A stretch of DNA of 64,000 bases from JAJZVS01 sp963708095 (lineage in GTDB: Bacteria; Pseudomonadota; Alphaproteobacteria; Acetobacterales; Acetobacteraceae), in assembly GCA_963708095.1 (NCBI GenBank), contig OY970182.1, positions 1,240,001 to 1,304,000 of the forward strand. The letters run 5' to 3'. Positions 52,894 to 60,927 of this stretch are shown one piece after another (position 1 is the first letter of the stretch; each line of letters opens with the position of its first letter). The notes below the pieces were generated by a model. The model was not told the origin of the DNA, made no database searches, and worked only from the letters and a program-made list of their open reading frames with translations. The translations under genes and the position numbers were made by a program.

Positions 52894-53211
52894 ATGCCCG
52901 AATACCGCGTCACCTCCGATCCCGCCTGGCCGCCCAGCCACCCCGGCGCACTGCTGCGCGAGGACGTGCTGCCGGCGCTGCGCCTGTCCGTCACTGCCGC
53001 CGCCCGGACCCTCGGCGTCTCCCGCCAGACCCTGCACGCCATCCTGGCCGAGCGCGCCGGCGTCACCCCGGCAATGGCCGTCCGCCTCGGCAAGTTCTGC
53101 GGTAACGGCCCGGGCATCTGGCTGCGCATGCAGATGGCGCACGACCTCTGGCAGGCCGAACGCGATCTCGCCGAGGAAGTCGCCCGCATCCCCACCCAGC
53201 ACGCCGCCTGA
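52894..53211 (+). CDS. HigA-type antitoxin, XRE-family helix-turn-helix
   Basis: 105 residues from ATG 52894; an in-frame ATG at 52837 would add 19 residues but overlaps the putative operator. HPGALLREDVLPALRLSVTA, AARTLGVSRQTLHAILAERA and GVTPAMAVRLGKFCGNGPGI, WLRMQMAHDLWQAERDL follow the HigA/VapI pattern closely. It should bind the toxin and repress the divergent promoters. Confidence 0.9.
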   Translation: MPEYRVTSDPAWPPSHPGALLREDVLPALRLSVTAAARTLGVSRQTLHAILAERAGVTPAMAVRLGKFCGNGPGIWLRMQMAHDLWQAERDLAEEVARIPTQHAA

Positions 53212-53306
53212 TCCGGCTTCCCCCGCCCCCCGCGCCGGCCTAAGCACGCACCCGCCCCCTCCCCTTGCGGGAGGGCGCGCGCCGCACCACGCCCCGGGGA
53301 CCGCCC

Positions 53307-54257
53307 ATGCGCCTCACCGCCGACCAGCACGCCGAGATCGACGCCGCCCGCGCCGCGCGCACCGAAACCAGCCGCCCCACCGTCCCGGCGCTGGAGGCAC
53401 TGCTGTTCCAGCCCCTCCCCGTCCTCGACCACGGCTTCATCCGCGTGATCGACTACATGGGCGACGACGGCGCCATCGTGCAGGCCGCGCGCGTCTCCTA
53501 CGGCCGGGGCACCAGGCGCGTCTCCGAAGACGCCGGGCTGATCCGCTACCTGATGCGCCACCGCCACTCGACCCCGTTCGAGATGTGCGAGATCAAATAC
53601 CACGTGAAACTTCCTATCTTCGTCGCCCGCCAGTGGATCCGCCACCGCACCGCCAACGTGAACGAATACTCCGCCCGCTATTCGATCCTGGACCGCGAGT
53701 TCTACCTGCCCGCCCCCGAACACCTCGCCGCGCAATCGGCCGCCAACCGCCAGGGCCGCGGCGCGGCGCTGGACGCCACCGAAGCCGCGCGCGTGATGGA
53801 CCTGCTGCGCACCGACGCAACCCGCAGCTACGACCACTACCTCGAAATGCTGAACGAGGACGCAGCCGGCGCGCCACGCGATCCCGGCAGGCAGGGGCTC
53901 GCGCGCGAGCTCGCGCGGATGAACCTGACGCTCAACGCCTATACGCAGTGGTATTGGAAGACCGACCTGCACAACCTGCTGCACTTCCTCTCCCTGCGCG
54001 CCGATCCGCACGCGCAGTATGAAATCCGTGCCTACGCCGAGGCGATGCTGGGCACCGTGCAGGCCTGGGTGCCGGCGGCGTACCAGGCGTTCCTCGACTA
54101 CCGACTCGGCGCCGTCACGCTCTCGGCCGGGATGCGCGCGGCGCTGCGGCGGATGCTCGCCGGGGAGGCAGTGGACCAGGCCAGCAGCGGCCTGCCGAAA
54201 CGCGAATGGGCGGAGCTGATGGCCGCGATCGCCGACCCGCCCGCCGGCCCCGCCTGA
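53307..54257 (+). CDS. thyX: FAD-dependent thymidylate synthase ThyX
   Basis: 316 residues. The ThyX motif RHRTANVNEYSARY is intact. RYLMRHRHSTPFEMCEIKYH, WYWKTDLHNLLHFLSLRAD and HAQYEIRAYAE complete the fold. ThyX methylates dUMP with methylene-tetrahydrofolate and FAD. ATG 53307 is chosen because earlier residues are unlike the family; the upstream bases GGGAGG at 53268 belong to a small hairpin. A PaaE-like reductase follows on the same strand. Confidence 0.94.
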   Translation: MRLTADQHAEIDAARAARTETSRPTVPALEALLFQPLPVLDHGFIRVIDYMGDDGAIVQAARVSYGRGTRRVSEDAGLIRYLMRHRHSTPFEMCEIKYHVKLPIFVARQWIRHRTANVNEYSARYSILDREFYLPAPEHLAAQSAANRQGRGAALDATEAARVMDLLRTDATRSYDHYLEMLNEDAAGAPRDPGRQGLARELARMNLTLNAYTQWYWKTDLHNLLHFLSLRADPHAQYEIRAYAEAMLGTVQAWVPAAYQAFLDYRLGAVTLSAGMRAALRRMLAGEAVDQASSGLPKREWAELMAAIADPPAGPA

Positions 54258-54293
54258 TCCGCCACCGCACCCCTTCGCCCGCCTCGCTCATCC

Positions 54294-55379
54294 ATGGTCC
54301 CGCCTCGCCCCCCGCCGCGCTTCCACCGCCTGCGCATCGCCGCCGTGCGGCGCGACACCGCCGACAGCATCTGCGTTGCCTTCGATGTCCCCGCAGCGCT
54401 GCGCGAGACCTATCGGTTCATCCCCGGACAGTTCCTCACCTTGCGCACCCACATCGCCGGCACCGAAATGCGCCGCCCCTACTCGATCTGCTCCGCCCCC
54501 GGCGAGACCACATTACGCATCGGCATCAAGCACCAGCCCGGCGGACGCTTCTCGGGCTGGGCCGCAACCGAGCTCTGCGCCGGCGACACGCTCGACGTGA
54601 TGACACCGGACGGACGCTTCGGCATTCCGATCGAACCCGAATCGGACCGCACCCTGCTCGCCATCGCCGCCGGGTCCGGCATCACCCCGGTGCTGTCGAT
54701 CCTCGCGTCCGCCCTGGCGCGCGAACGCGGCCGCTGCGTGCTATGGTACGGCAACCGCACCCGCGCCGACATCATGTTCCGCAGCGAGATCGAGGACCTG
54801 AAGGACCGCTACCTCGACCGCTTCGTCGTGGCCCACCTGCTCTCGCGCGAGCGCCAGGATCTGGCCCCGTTCGGCGGCCGGCTCGATCCCCCTGCCGTGC
54901 ACCGGCTGCTGCACAGCCTGGCACCGGCCCGCCCGAGCCACGTCTTCCTCTGCGGCCCGCCCGGACTGCTGGAAGCCCTGCCCCCGGTGCTGGCCCGGCA
55001 CGGCCTGCCGGAAACCCACATCCACACCGAACGCTTCATCCCTGCCGAAGACGCCCCGGCCACCCCCACCGCGCTTCCCCCCGCCGCCGTCGAACCCCCC
55101 GCCGCCATCGCCACCGTCACCTTCGACGGCGTGCAAACCACCTTCCCGATCGCCCGCGAGGAAACCGTGCTCGCCGCCGGCCTGCGCGCCGGCCTCGCCC
55201 TGCCCTACGCCTGCCGCGGCGGCATGTGCTGCACCTGCCGCGCTCGCCTGCTGGAAGGAGACGTGCACATGACCGCCAACTACAGCCTGGAACCCTGGGA
55301 AACCGCCGCGGGCTACGTCCTTACCTGCCAGGCCCACCCGGTCGGCACCCGCCTCGCGCTGGACTACGATCAGGTCTGA
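54294..55379 (+). CDS. PaaE-like ferredoxin-NADP reductase family oxidoreductase
   Basis: 361 residues in three modules: an FAD domain (FIPGQFLTLRT, MRRPYSICSAP), an NAD(P) domain (LAIAAGSGITPVLSILAS, VFLCGPPGLLEALPPVL) and a C-terminal plant-type [2Fe-2S] domain with CRGGMCCTC and a distant Cys in LTCQ. This order is that of PaaE, the reductase of phenylacetyl-CoA epoxidase. The epoxidase subunits are not in the window, so it is an orphan and might serve a different oxygenase. Confidence 0.85.
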   Translation: MVPPRPPPRFHRLRIAAVRRDTADSICVAFDVPAALRETYRFIPGQFLTLRTHIAGTEMRRPYSICSAPGETTLRIGIKHQPGGRFSGWAATELCAGDTLDVMTPDGRFGIPIEPESDRTLLAIAAGSGITPVLSILASALARERGRCVLWYGNRTRADIMFRSEIEDLKDRYLDRFVVAHLLSRERQDLAPFGGRLDPPAVHRLLHSLAPARPSHVFLCGPPGLLEALPPVLARHGLPETHIHTERFIPAEDAPATPTALPPAAVEPPAAIATVTFDGVQTTFPIAREETVLAAGLRAGLALPYACRGGMCCTCRARLLEGDVHMTANYSLEPWETAAGYVLTCQAHPVGTRLALDYDQV

Positions 55380-55696
55380 TCCCGAACAGCAGCAAGCAAG
55401 GCCAAGGGGCTTTGCCCCCTGGACCCCCACCAAGGGCTCGCCCTTGGAACCCTTCCGTTGGGTTCCGTGCGTGTGGGGGTGTCGCGGCTGGGCGGGCGGC
55501 GGCGGGGTGGCTGGGCGCGGGGCGGGGATCGGGCGCTTTGGCGCCCGATCCCCGCCCCGCGCCCAGCCACCCCGCCGCCGCCCGCCCAGCCGCGACACCC
55601 CCACACGCACGGAACCCAAAGACGGGGTCCAGGGGACGAGTTCCCTGGCGGGGTCCAGGGGCAGAGCCCCTGGCCTTGCTTACTACCGCTCCGAGC
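55380..55696. repeat. Giant perfect palindrome, 79-base arms (55458-55619), with outer repeat layer
   Basis: 55458-55536 is the exact reverse complement of 55541-55619, loop TTTG. Arms begin TTGGGTTCCGTGCGTG and end GATCGGGCGC. Outer pieces GCAAGGCCAAGGGGC (55395-55409) and GCCCCTGGCCTTGC (55666-55679) form an imperfect enclosing pair. It shares GGTTCCGTGC, GGGTGTCGCGGCTGGGCG and GCGGCGGCGGGG with the palindrome at 40.5 kb, but the inner thirds differ. Nothing coding is supported. Confidence 0.92.
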
Positions 55697-56149
55697 TCAG
55701 CCCAGGAACGCGGCCACCTCGGGGATGGCGTGGAGGGTGGCGAGCGCGGTGGCGTCGGGCAGTTGGGGTTTGTCGCGGGTGGCGTTGACCATACAGAGGA
55801 AGCCGAGGGGGGTTCCGGCGGTGGCGCGGAACTGGTGCCAAGTCCAGGGGGGGATGGTAATCAGGTCGAAGGGCTTTACTTGGCGGACGGTTTCGCCGAG
55901 CAGGCACTGGCCTTCGCCGCGCAGGATCATGACGGCGTGGACGTGTTGGTGGCGTTCCAGGGTGGAGTGGCCGCCGCTGTCCATTTCGAAGTAGCGCAGT
56001 TCGCAGCCGAGCTCGGGTTCGGCGAACAGAACCTGGCGGGCGATGGCCTTGAACGGGGCGCTGCCGTCGTCCTTGTACGGCAGGCGACCGACGCCGTCCC
56101 AGCGGAATTCATCGTGAAAGCGGCGCAGCAGGGTCTCGGGTTCGGTCAT
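55697..56149 (-). CDS. Cupin, probable 1-methylthioxylulose 5-phosphate sulfo-lyase (CupRLP-like)
   Basis: 150 residues, one cupin-2 barrel. The metal motif is GGHSTLERHQHVHAVMILRGEG, with His and Glu ligands, then LITIPPWTWHQFRA for the second half. The sequence LGFLCMVNATRDKPQLP near the end and the start VGRLPYKDDGSAPFKAIARQ look like the Rhodospirillum rubrum cupin paired with its RuBisCO-like protein. That enzyme turns methylthioxylulose 5-phosphate into deoxyxylulose 5-phosphate and methanethiol. It begins 10 bases after the RuBisCO-like gene, so the pair is one operon. Confidence 0.82.
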   Translation of the reverse strand: MTEPETLLRRFHDEFRWDGVGRLPYKDDGSAPFKAIARQVLFAEPELGCELRYFEMDSGGHSTLERHQHVHAVMILRGEGQCLLGETVRQVKPFDLITIPPWTWHQFRATAGTPLGFLCMVNATRDKPQLPDATALATLHAIPEVAAFLG

Positions 56150-56159
56150 GCAGTCCGCC

Positions 56160-57272
56160 TCATGCGTTCGGGTGCGGGCGATGGTCCGCGACGGCGCGGA
56201 CGAAGCGGGCGGTGGCCTCGGTCAGGCCGGCGCCGGCAGCGAGCAGGTTGCCGCCGATCAGGAGCATTGTGTCGGGGCCGTAGAAGTCAAGCAGTTCGGG
56301 GACCCGTGCGAGGGTCATGCCGCCAGCGGGCACCGGCAGGGCGGGGCGGCGGCCGTGCGGCGGGTGACGCGCGGCGGTGGCGATGCGGCGGCAGGTGGCG
56401 GGGGAGTAGCCGAAGCGGCCGCCGTGCGCGGGGAAGATCGCGGCGTCGGCGCCGATCAGGGGGAACAGGGTGCCGATCAGCACCTCGGGCGCGATGCGCG
56501 CCGCCCCGCCCAGGGCGGGATGGGCGAGGAAGGCGATGTCGGGGAATTCTTCGGCGAGCGCCTGGACGGTGGCGAAGCCCGCGATCATCGGCGCGATCAG
56601 GACGGTATCGACCCCGACCTCCCGCGCCAGCAGCACCTGCGCGCGCATCTTGGCGTGCGGGCCGGACAGGCTGGGGGCGTAGCGCGTCGGGTGGCCGGTG
56701 GCGGCGGCGGCGCGGCGGACGGCCTCGGCGCAGGCGGGAACACGGGCGGCGAACGGAGCGGTCGTCTGGTCGGCGAGGCCGTGGTCGTCCTTCACGAGGT
56801 CGATCCCGCCGCGGGCGAAGCGGTCGGCGAGCGCGGCCAGCGCCGGGACGTCCAGCCCTTGCGGCTTCAGCGCGGAGCCGGTGAGCGGGCGCGCCGGCAC
56901 GCCAAGCCGCGCGCGCAACCCGGCCAGGCCGAGGTGCGGACCGGGGAACGCCGCCGCCAGCCCCGCCGGCAGCTCGATGCCGACAAGCGTCACGTCGGGA
57001 TGCAGGGAGGTGTTGCCGAACAGCATGTTGAGCAACTGGCCGGCGTCCTCGCCCACGGTTTCCGCGGCAAGACCGATACGGACGTCGAACACGCCGCCGC
57101 CGCGATCGATGAGCTGCTCCACCGCGCCCACGACTTCGGCGAGGATGCGCGGAGCGTCGATCGCCTCGGGCGGCATTTCGACGCTTTGTTCGACCGCGAT
57201 CGCCCGCGCGCGGGCGTCGATCGACGCAGCGTCGGCGCGCAGGCGGTAGGTGGCGATGAGGCGGGGGGTCAT
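56160..57272 (-). CDS. RuBisCO-like protein, probable 5-methylthioribulose-1-phosphate isomerase (form IV)
   Basis: 370 residues, shorter than true RuBisCO. The barrel contains GSALKPQGLD (Lys136, equal to Lys175 of RuBisCO), GGIDLVKDDHGLADQ with the carbamylatable Lys161 and Asp163 but His164 in place of the Glu ligand, and AHPALGGAARI near the loop. The loop 6 Lys is missing, so it cannot be a CO2-fixing enzyme. Combined with the adjacent cupin, the 5-methylthioribulose-1-phosphate isomerase role of the methylthioadenosine-isoprenoid shunt is likely. Apionate-type decarboxylases are alternatives. No ribosome binding site is evident. Confidence 0.84.
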   Translation of the reverse strand: MTPRLIATYRLRADAASIDARARAIAVEQSVEMPPEAIDAPRILAEVVGAVEQLIDRGGGVFDVRIGLAAETVGEDAGQLLNMLFGNTSLHPDVTLVGIELPAGLAAAFPGPHLGLAGLRARLGVPARPLTGSALKPQGLDVPALAALADRFARGGIDLVKDDHGLADQTTAPFAARVPACAEAVRRAAAATGHPTRYAPSLSGPHAKMRAQVLLAREVGVDTVLIAPMIAGFATVQALAEEFPDIAFLAHPALGGAARIAPEVLIGTLFPLIGADAAIFPAHGGRFGYSPATCRRIATAARHPPHGRRPALPVPAGGMTLARVPELLDFYGPDTMLLIGGNLLAAGAGLTEATARFVRAVADHRPHPNA

Positions 57273-57334
57273 GGTGCGGCGGGGTACACGCCGGCGCCGG
57301 GGCCGTCCAGCCGAGGGGCTGCGGCCGGCCGAAG

Positions 57335-57411
57335 GTTCGACCTTTCGCAGGCGAGGCTGGCGGGTGCTACCGGGGACCCTCCTCCTCGGCCTTGCTGGCG
57401 AAAGATCGAAC
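57335..57411 (-). promoter_or_regulatory. Long-range inverted repeat in the leader of the RuBisCO-like gene
   Basis: GTTCGACCTTTCGC (57335-57348) and GCGAAAGATCGAAC (57398-57411) pair over 14 bases with one mismatch, enclosing 49 bases. It lies 62 bases before the ATG of the RuBisCO-like gene, within the 162-base gap after the lipoprotein gene. I could not match it to a known riboswitch consensus. It could be a cis-acting RNA element or the end of a repeat. Confidence 0.45.
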
Positions 57412-57434
57412 GTTTCGATGATCGGCGTGGCGCG

Positions 57435-57734
57435 TCACGGCTGCGTCCTGGCGGGCGGCGGGTTCGGCGCTTCCCATCCGCCGTCCGCGAGCTGCGGCGG
57501 GCGGTCCGGAAGGTTCTGCGGGTCCCGCCAGCAGTCGGCATCGCCCAGGCTGCGGGTGCAATAGGGCGCCGGTGGCGGTTGCGGGCCGGCGCAGGGCAGG
57601 CCCGCCATGGCCATGCGCATGGCGGTGACGAAGCTGCATCCCGACGTGCCCGCCAGTGCCAGCGGGCCGGAGGTGGCGCAGCCCGCCAGTGCGCTCAGCA
57701 GCGCCAGCGGCAGCGGCAGCAGGAACCGGACCAT
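57435..57734 (-). CDS. Small lipoprotein
   Basis: 99 residues. MVRFLLPLPLALLSALAGC is a lipoprotein signal with the lipobox LAGC, cleaved before Cys19. The mature part has five more Cys (CSFVTAM, LPCAGPQ, YCTRS, DCWRDP) and ends in a Pro-rich tail. No domain is recognised. Expected location is the outer or inner membrane, periplasmic face. Confidence 0.65.
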   Translation of the reverse strand: MVRFLLPLPLALLSALAGCATSGPLALAGTSGCSFVTAMRMAMAGLPCAGPQPPPAPYCTRSLGDADCWRDPQNLPDRPPQLADGGWEAPNPPPARTQP

Positions 57735-57786
57735 GGGAGGTTCGTGCCATCAACCGATGAACAAGAGGTTTCCGAGCGCGGGGCGT

Positions 57787-58428
57787 TCAGGCGCCGGCGC
57801 GCAGGCCGGCGATCAGGGTTTCCGCCTCGGCGCGTTCGCAGCGCAGGGCGCGGTGCACCACGTCCTGGGCGAAGCCGGCGCGCGCCAGCACGCCTTGTTC
57901 GCGCCGTGCGGCGGCGGGGTCGTCGGGCGGCAGCGGCGCGGCGCGGAACGGGCCCAGGCGGCGGCGGCGCGCGAGCAGCAGGGCGGCGGCGAGCTCGCCG
58001 TCGGCGTCTCCCGGCAGCACGACGCTTGCGGTCTCGGCGGGCACGCCCTTGGCGGCGAGGGTTGCCGCGATGGCGCGGCGGGAGCGGCCGGCGCGGCGCA
58101 GGGCGCGGGCGCGGGTGGCGGCGAAATCGGCGTCGTTGAGCGCGCCGGCGCCGGCGAGGGCGGCGACCACCCGGGGGATGGCGGGGCGGGCGGCGGCAAG
58201 GGCGGCGGCGATGTCCGCCGGGTCCAGGGTTGCGGCGGCGGCATGGGCCCAGCGATCGAGCCGGCGGGCGAGCACCTGGCGCAGCCGCGCCTCGGTGGTG
58301 GCGTAGCGGGCGAGATGGGCGAGGGCGGCGTCCCGCAGGCTGGCCTCGTCGGGCGGGGGGGCCAGGGGGCGGGGTTGCGGGGGGAGGCGGTGGTCGGGGG
58401 CGCGGGGCCTGGGCACGGGCGGGAGCAT
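57787..58428 (-). CDS. recX: Regulatory protein RecX
   Basis: 213 residues. The first half contains helical repeats as in RecX: LRDAALAHLARYATTEARLR, VLARRLDRWAHAAAA and VVAALAGAGALNDADFAATRA. Next RALRRAGRSRRAIAATLAAK, GVPAETASVVL and the second unit FAQDVVHRALRCE follow. RecX binds RecA filaments. The start at 58428 avoids the Pro/Arg-rich low-complexity extension. recA is not in the window. Confidence 0.82.
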   Translation of the reverse strand: MLPPVPRPRAPDHRLPPQPRPLAPPPDEASLRDAALAHLARYATTEARLRQVLARRLDRWAHAAAATLDPADIAAALAAARPAIPRVVAALAGAGALNDADFAATRARALRRAGRSRRAIAATLAAKGVPAETASVVLPGDADGELAAALLLARRRRLGPFRAAPLPPDDPAAARREQGVLARAGFAQDVVHRALRCERAEAETLIAGLRAGA

Positions 58429-59146
58429 GGCATGGGGGGTGGGGGGACGGAAGCCGCGGGGGGATGCCTCGGTTTGAATTTCGGGTTCCGACCCATAGCT
58501 GCCTACCGACCGGCCGGTTGGCAGCGGCCGAAGTTGGCCGAGAGCGGTCTGGCCGCTTTGGAGTGCCAAAAGCGATAAGCAGACGTTGATTGTTGGAAGG
58601 CGGCAACGGCGAGTTCTCGGTCCAGAGCGAACGTTCGCTCATACCGATGTTTAGCATCATTACTGACTCTAGTCGGCTGCACGTAAAGCTGTCGGCTCGA
58701 CGAGCGCGTACCGCGGCGTCCCGCCGATCTGCAACTCCACCTCGCACGGTCCTGTCACGTCGGCCGCCAGCGGCAGTAGCGCACCGCCATCGGCCCAACG
58801 GAAGCCATCATCCGCTTCGTACCCATGGAACCCGTCGGTAAACTGGCCTAATTCGGAATCCCGGAAATTCCCTTTGAATCCAGAGCGCGAATTTTAGACG
58901 GGTCGCAGAGTCGGCTTTCCGCTGTGTCTCTAAAGAATTTCGCTGCTAGATCGGCATGTTACCGCAACTCAGAACAATATAGTGGGAGTAACGGAGGCGT
59001 ACCAACGAATACTTAGGGATAGTGCAGCGCAGAATCGGCAACCAGGGCGTATCGATAGACGTCGATAGGAGCTGGCCCTTTCCTGTGGGACTATCCATCA
59101 TGCAATCAATGCGGCGGGGGACGCCACGATCAGTGATCACGGCAAT
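58429..59146. other. Long intergenic stretch with a gene relic at about 58672-58850 (minus)
   Basis: About 700 bases, AT-richer than average toward the right. On the minus strand 58850-58672 reads FTDGFHGYEADDGFRWADGG and ALLPLAADVTGPCEVELQIG, like the start of hypothetical surface-protein segments with a GFHGYE motif, but no start or continuation exists. CGGCCGAAGTTGGCCG near 58525 is a small palindrome. I see no complete gene. Confidence 0.4.
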
Positions 59147-60058
59147 CTATAGCAGCACCCTTTTTGGCAACTCTGCTGACAGGTGGTCGATGAAGATACG
59201 TACCGAGGGGAGAAGGCCGCGCCGGTAGGGAATGAGAGCCGTGATTGTGGAATCGCCGGCAAGCCAGGCAGGCAACACCTGGCACAAAGCTCCCAATCGA
59301 ACGTCTTCACGGCAGACATAGCCGGGCAGCGCGACGACGCCGAGGCCGGCGATCGCTGCCTGCTTCAGGGCGATCGTGTCGTCACACAAGAGCCTTGGCG
59401 TTAGTGGCATGACCACCTCGTCCTCCGCCTCGCTCGAACGACGAAGCCGCCAAACGGGAGCAACCCCTGTGCGCATCATGAACAGCGAAGGGTGGCTCCG
59501 GAGATCTTCGGGCGTTTTCGGCGCTTCATTCGCGTCGAGATATGCCGAGCCCGCGAACAGGAGCCATGGCGCTGGCGTCAGCGCCCGCTGCACCAGTGTC
59601 GAATCGGGGAGTGGGTCCGAATGGGCTCTGATCGCGACGTCGTAATTCTCGCCGACGATATCGACGTTCCGGTCGGTCGCATGCGCGACGACATTGACCT
59701 TCGGATAACGGAGGAGAAAGTCCGCCACGATATCGCACATCGCGAACTGCATGGTGGCCATTGCCGCGGTGCAGCGCAGCGTGCCGGTCGGTTCAGTCAG
59801 CCGATGGCGAATGGCGCTTTCCGCCAGTTCGGCGTCCTGCAACATCACCACCGCGTGGCGATAGAATTCTTCACCGGCATCGGTCATCGCGAACCGCCGT
59901 GAGGTCCGATTGAGCAACCTGACCCCAAGCTCGGTTTCAAGCCGCTGGATGCGATGGCTCAGAGTCGATTTCGGAATACGCAGCGTGCGTCCGGCGGCGG
60001 TGAAGCCACTGCGATCAACCACCTGCACAAAGTAGAAGAAATCGTTCAGGTCGAGCAC
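59147..60058 (-). CDS. LysR-family transcriptional regulator
   Basis: 303 residues. The N-terminal HTH FFYFVQVVDRSGFTAAGRTL, RIPKSTLSHRIQRLETELGV is of LysR type, followed by RLLNRTSRRFAMTDAGEEFY and the periplasmic-binding-like effector domain. It starts at GTG 60058 and diverges from a YcaC-like hydrolase 142 bases away, its probable target. The effector is unknown. Confidence 0.92.
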   Translation of the reverse strand: MLDLNDFFYFVQVVDRSGFTAAGRTLRIPKSTLSHRIQRLETELGVRLLNRTSRRFAMTDAGEEFYRHAVVMLQDAELAESAIRHRLTEPTGTLRCTAAMATMQFAMCDIVADFLLRYPKVNVVAHATDRNVDIVGENYDVAIRAHSDPLPDSTLVQRALTPAPWLLFAGSAYLDANEAPKTPEDLRSHPSLFMMRTGVAPVWRLRRSSEAEDEVVMPLTPRLLCDDTIALKQAAIAGLGVVALPGYVCREDVRLGALCQVLPAWLAGDSTITALIPYRRGLLPSVRIFIDHLSAELPKRVLL

Positions 60059-60089
60059 ACCTTATCGTCCATCTCATTGAACGCTGAGT

Positions 60090-60111
60090 CCGAAAAGTGG
60101 CGGCTTTTCGG
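60090..60111. promoter_or_regulatory. Inverted repeat in the LysR/hydrolase divergent region
   Basis: CCGAAAAG(N6)CTTTTCGG is a perfect eight-base inverted repeat, 32 bases from the LysR start and 90 from the hydrolase start. It fits an operator for the divergent pair; LysR regulators usually need a T-N11-A core, which here is only approximate. Confidence 0.45.
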
Positions 60112-60200
60112 CCGATTGTCCAGCAGCTAGCTTCCTGCCGTGCTGCGGTCGACGAATGCGGTTGGCCGTAACCTACCTTCCCTCTGCCCAGGAGAGAGTC

Positions 60201-60824
60201 ATGTCCGACCCGACCCGCCCCTACAAACCGCTTACATCTGAAAACGCCGCGCTGGTCCTCGTTGACCACCAGGTCGGCCTCATGACCGGCGTTCGCGACT
60301 ATTCGACGGGAGAGTTGAAGCACAACGTGGTGGCGCTGGCCAAAGCGGCCAAGGCTCTGCAATTGCCGATCATCGCAACAACCACCGCGCGCGACAGCAT
60401 GTGGGGTCCGACTTTTCCGGAACTCGTTGAGGCGCTGCCTGGCGTTCCGATCATCGATCGCTCCTCGGTCAACGCCTTCGACGATCCCGAGGTCGCCCGG
60501 GCTATCAACGCGACCGGCCGCACGAAACTGATCTTTGCGGGCATCTCTCTCGAAGTCTGCGCAGCCTTCCCGGCTATCACCGCCGTTGGCAAGGGCCTCG
60601 ACGCATATGTGGCCGTCGACGCCTCCGGAACCTTCAGCGAGACCAAACGGCAGGTCGGTCTTCTGCGCATGCTGCAGGCGGGCGTGATTCTCTCCGACTA
60701 CGCCACGCTGATGGTAGAGATCCTCAAGGACAACGCGCGGGCCGAGGCTGCGGCCGTCTACGACGCCATGGACATGCCCTGGGCCAAACTCGTGGGGCAG
60801 ATCGCGCAGGCCTACGCCAAGTAA
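60201..60824 (+). CDS. Isochorismatase-family hydrolase (YcaC-like)
   Basis: 207 residues. ALVLVDHQVGLMTGVRDYST has the catalytic Asp, IIATTTARDSMWGP carries the start of the conserved cis-bond region, and LIFAGISLEVCAAFPAITAV the Cys nucleophile. AVDASGTFSETKRQVGLLRM is typical of YcaC, an octameric hydrolase of unknown substrate. GGAGAGAG precedes the ATG. Likely controlled by the divergent LysR. Confidence 0.9.
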   Translation: MSDPTRPYKPLTSENAALVLVDHQVGLMTGVRDYSTGELKHNVVALAKAAKALQLPIIATTTARDSMWGPTFPELVEALPGVPIIDRSSVNAFDDPEVARAINATGRTKLIFAGISLEVCAAFPAITAVGKGLDAYVAVDASGTFSETKRQVGLLRMLQAGVILSDYATLMVEILKDNARAEAAAVYDAMDMPWAKLVGQIAQAYAK

Positions 60825-60869
60825 GAGTCTTAAGTTGAGCAGGACTGTCTCTGCTTCAGACGTCTGGAG

Positions 60870-60921
60870 TGGGCGCGAAGCTGCCGTTGGAAGACCTTCG
60901 GACGGACTTCCCCTTACCACC
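60870..60921. repeat. 52-base direct repeat, copy 1
   Basis: TGGGCGCGAAGCTGCCGTTG continuing GAAGACCTTCGGACGGAC and TTCCCCTTACCACC recurs at 63274-63325 in the same orientation with no change. The pair brackets 2.35 kb containing the IS4-type element and a GYD gene. The start of the IS lies seven bases to the right. Confidence 0.8.
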
Positions 60922-60927
60922 TCATGC

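Noticed and set aside
56160..57272. A CO2-fixing RuBisCO
   Set aside because: It is too short, lacks the loop 6 Lys and has a His at the Glu metal ligand; no small subunit, phosphoribulokinase or carboxysome genes are present.
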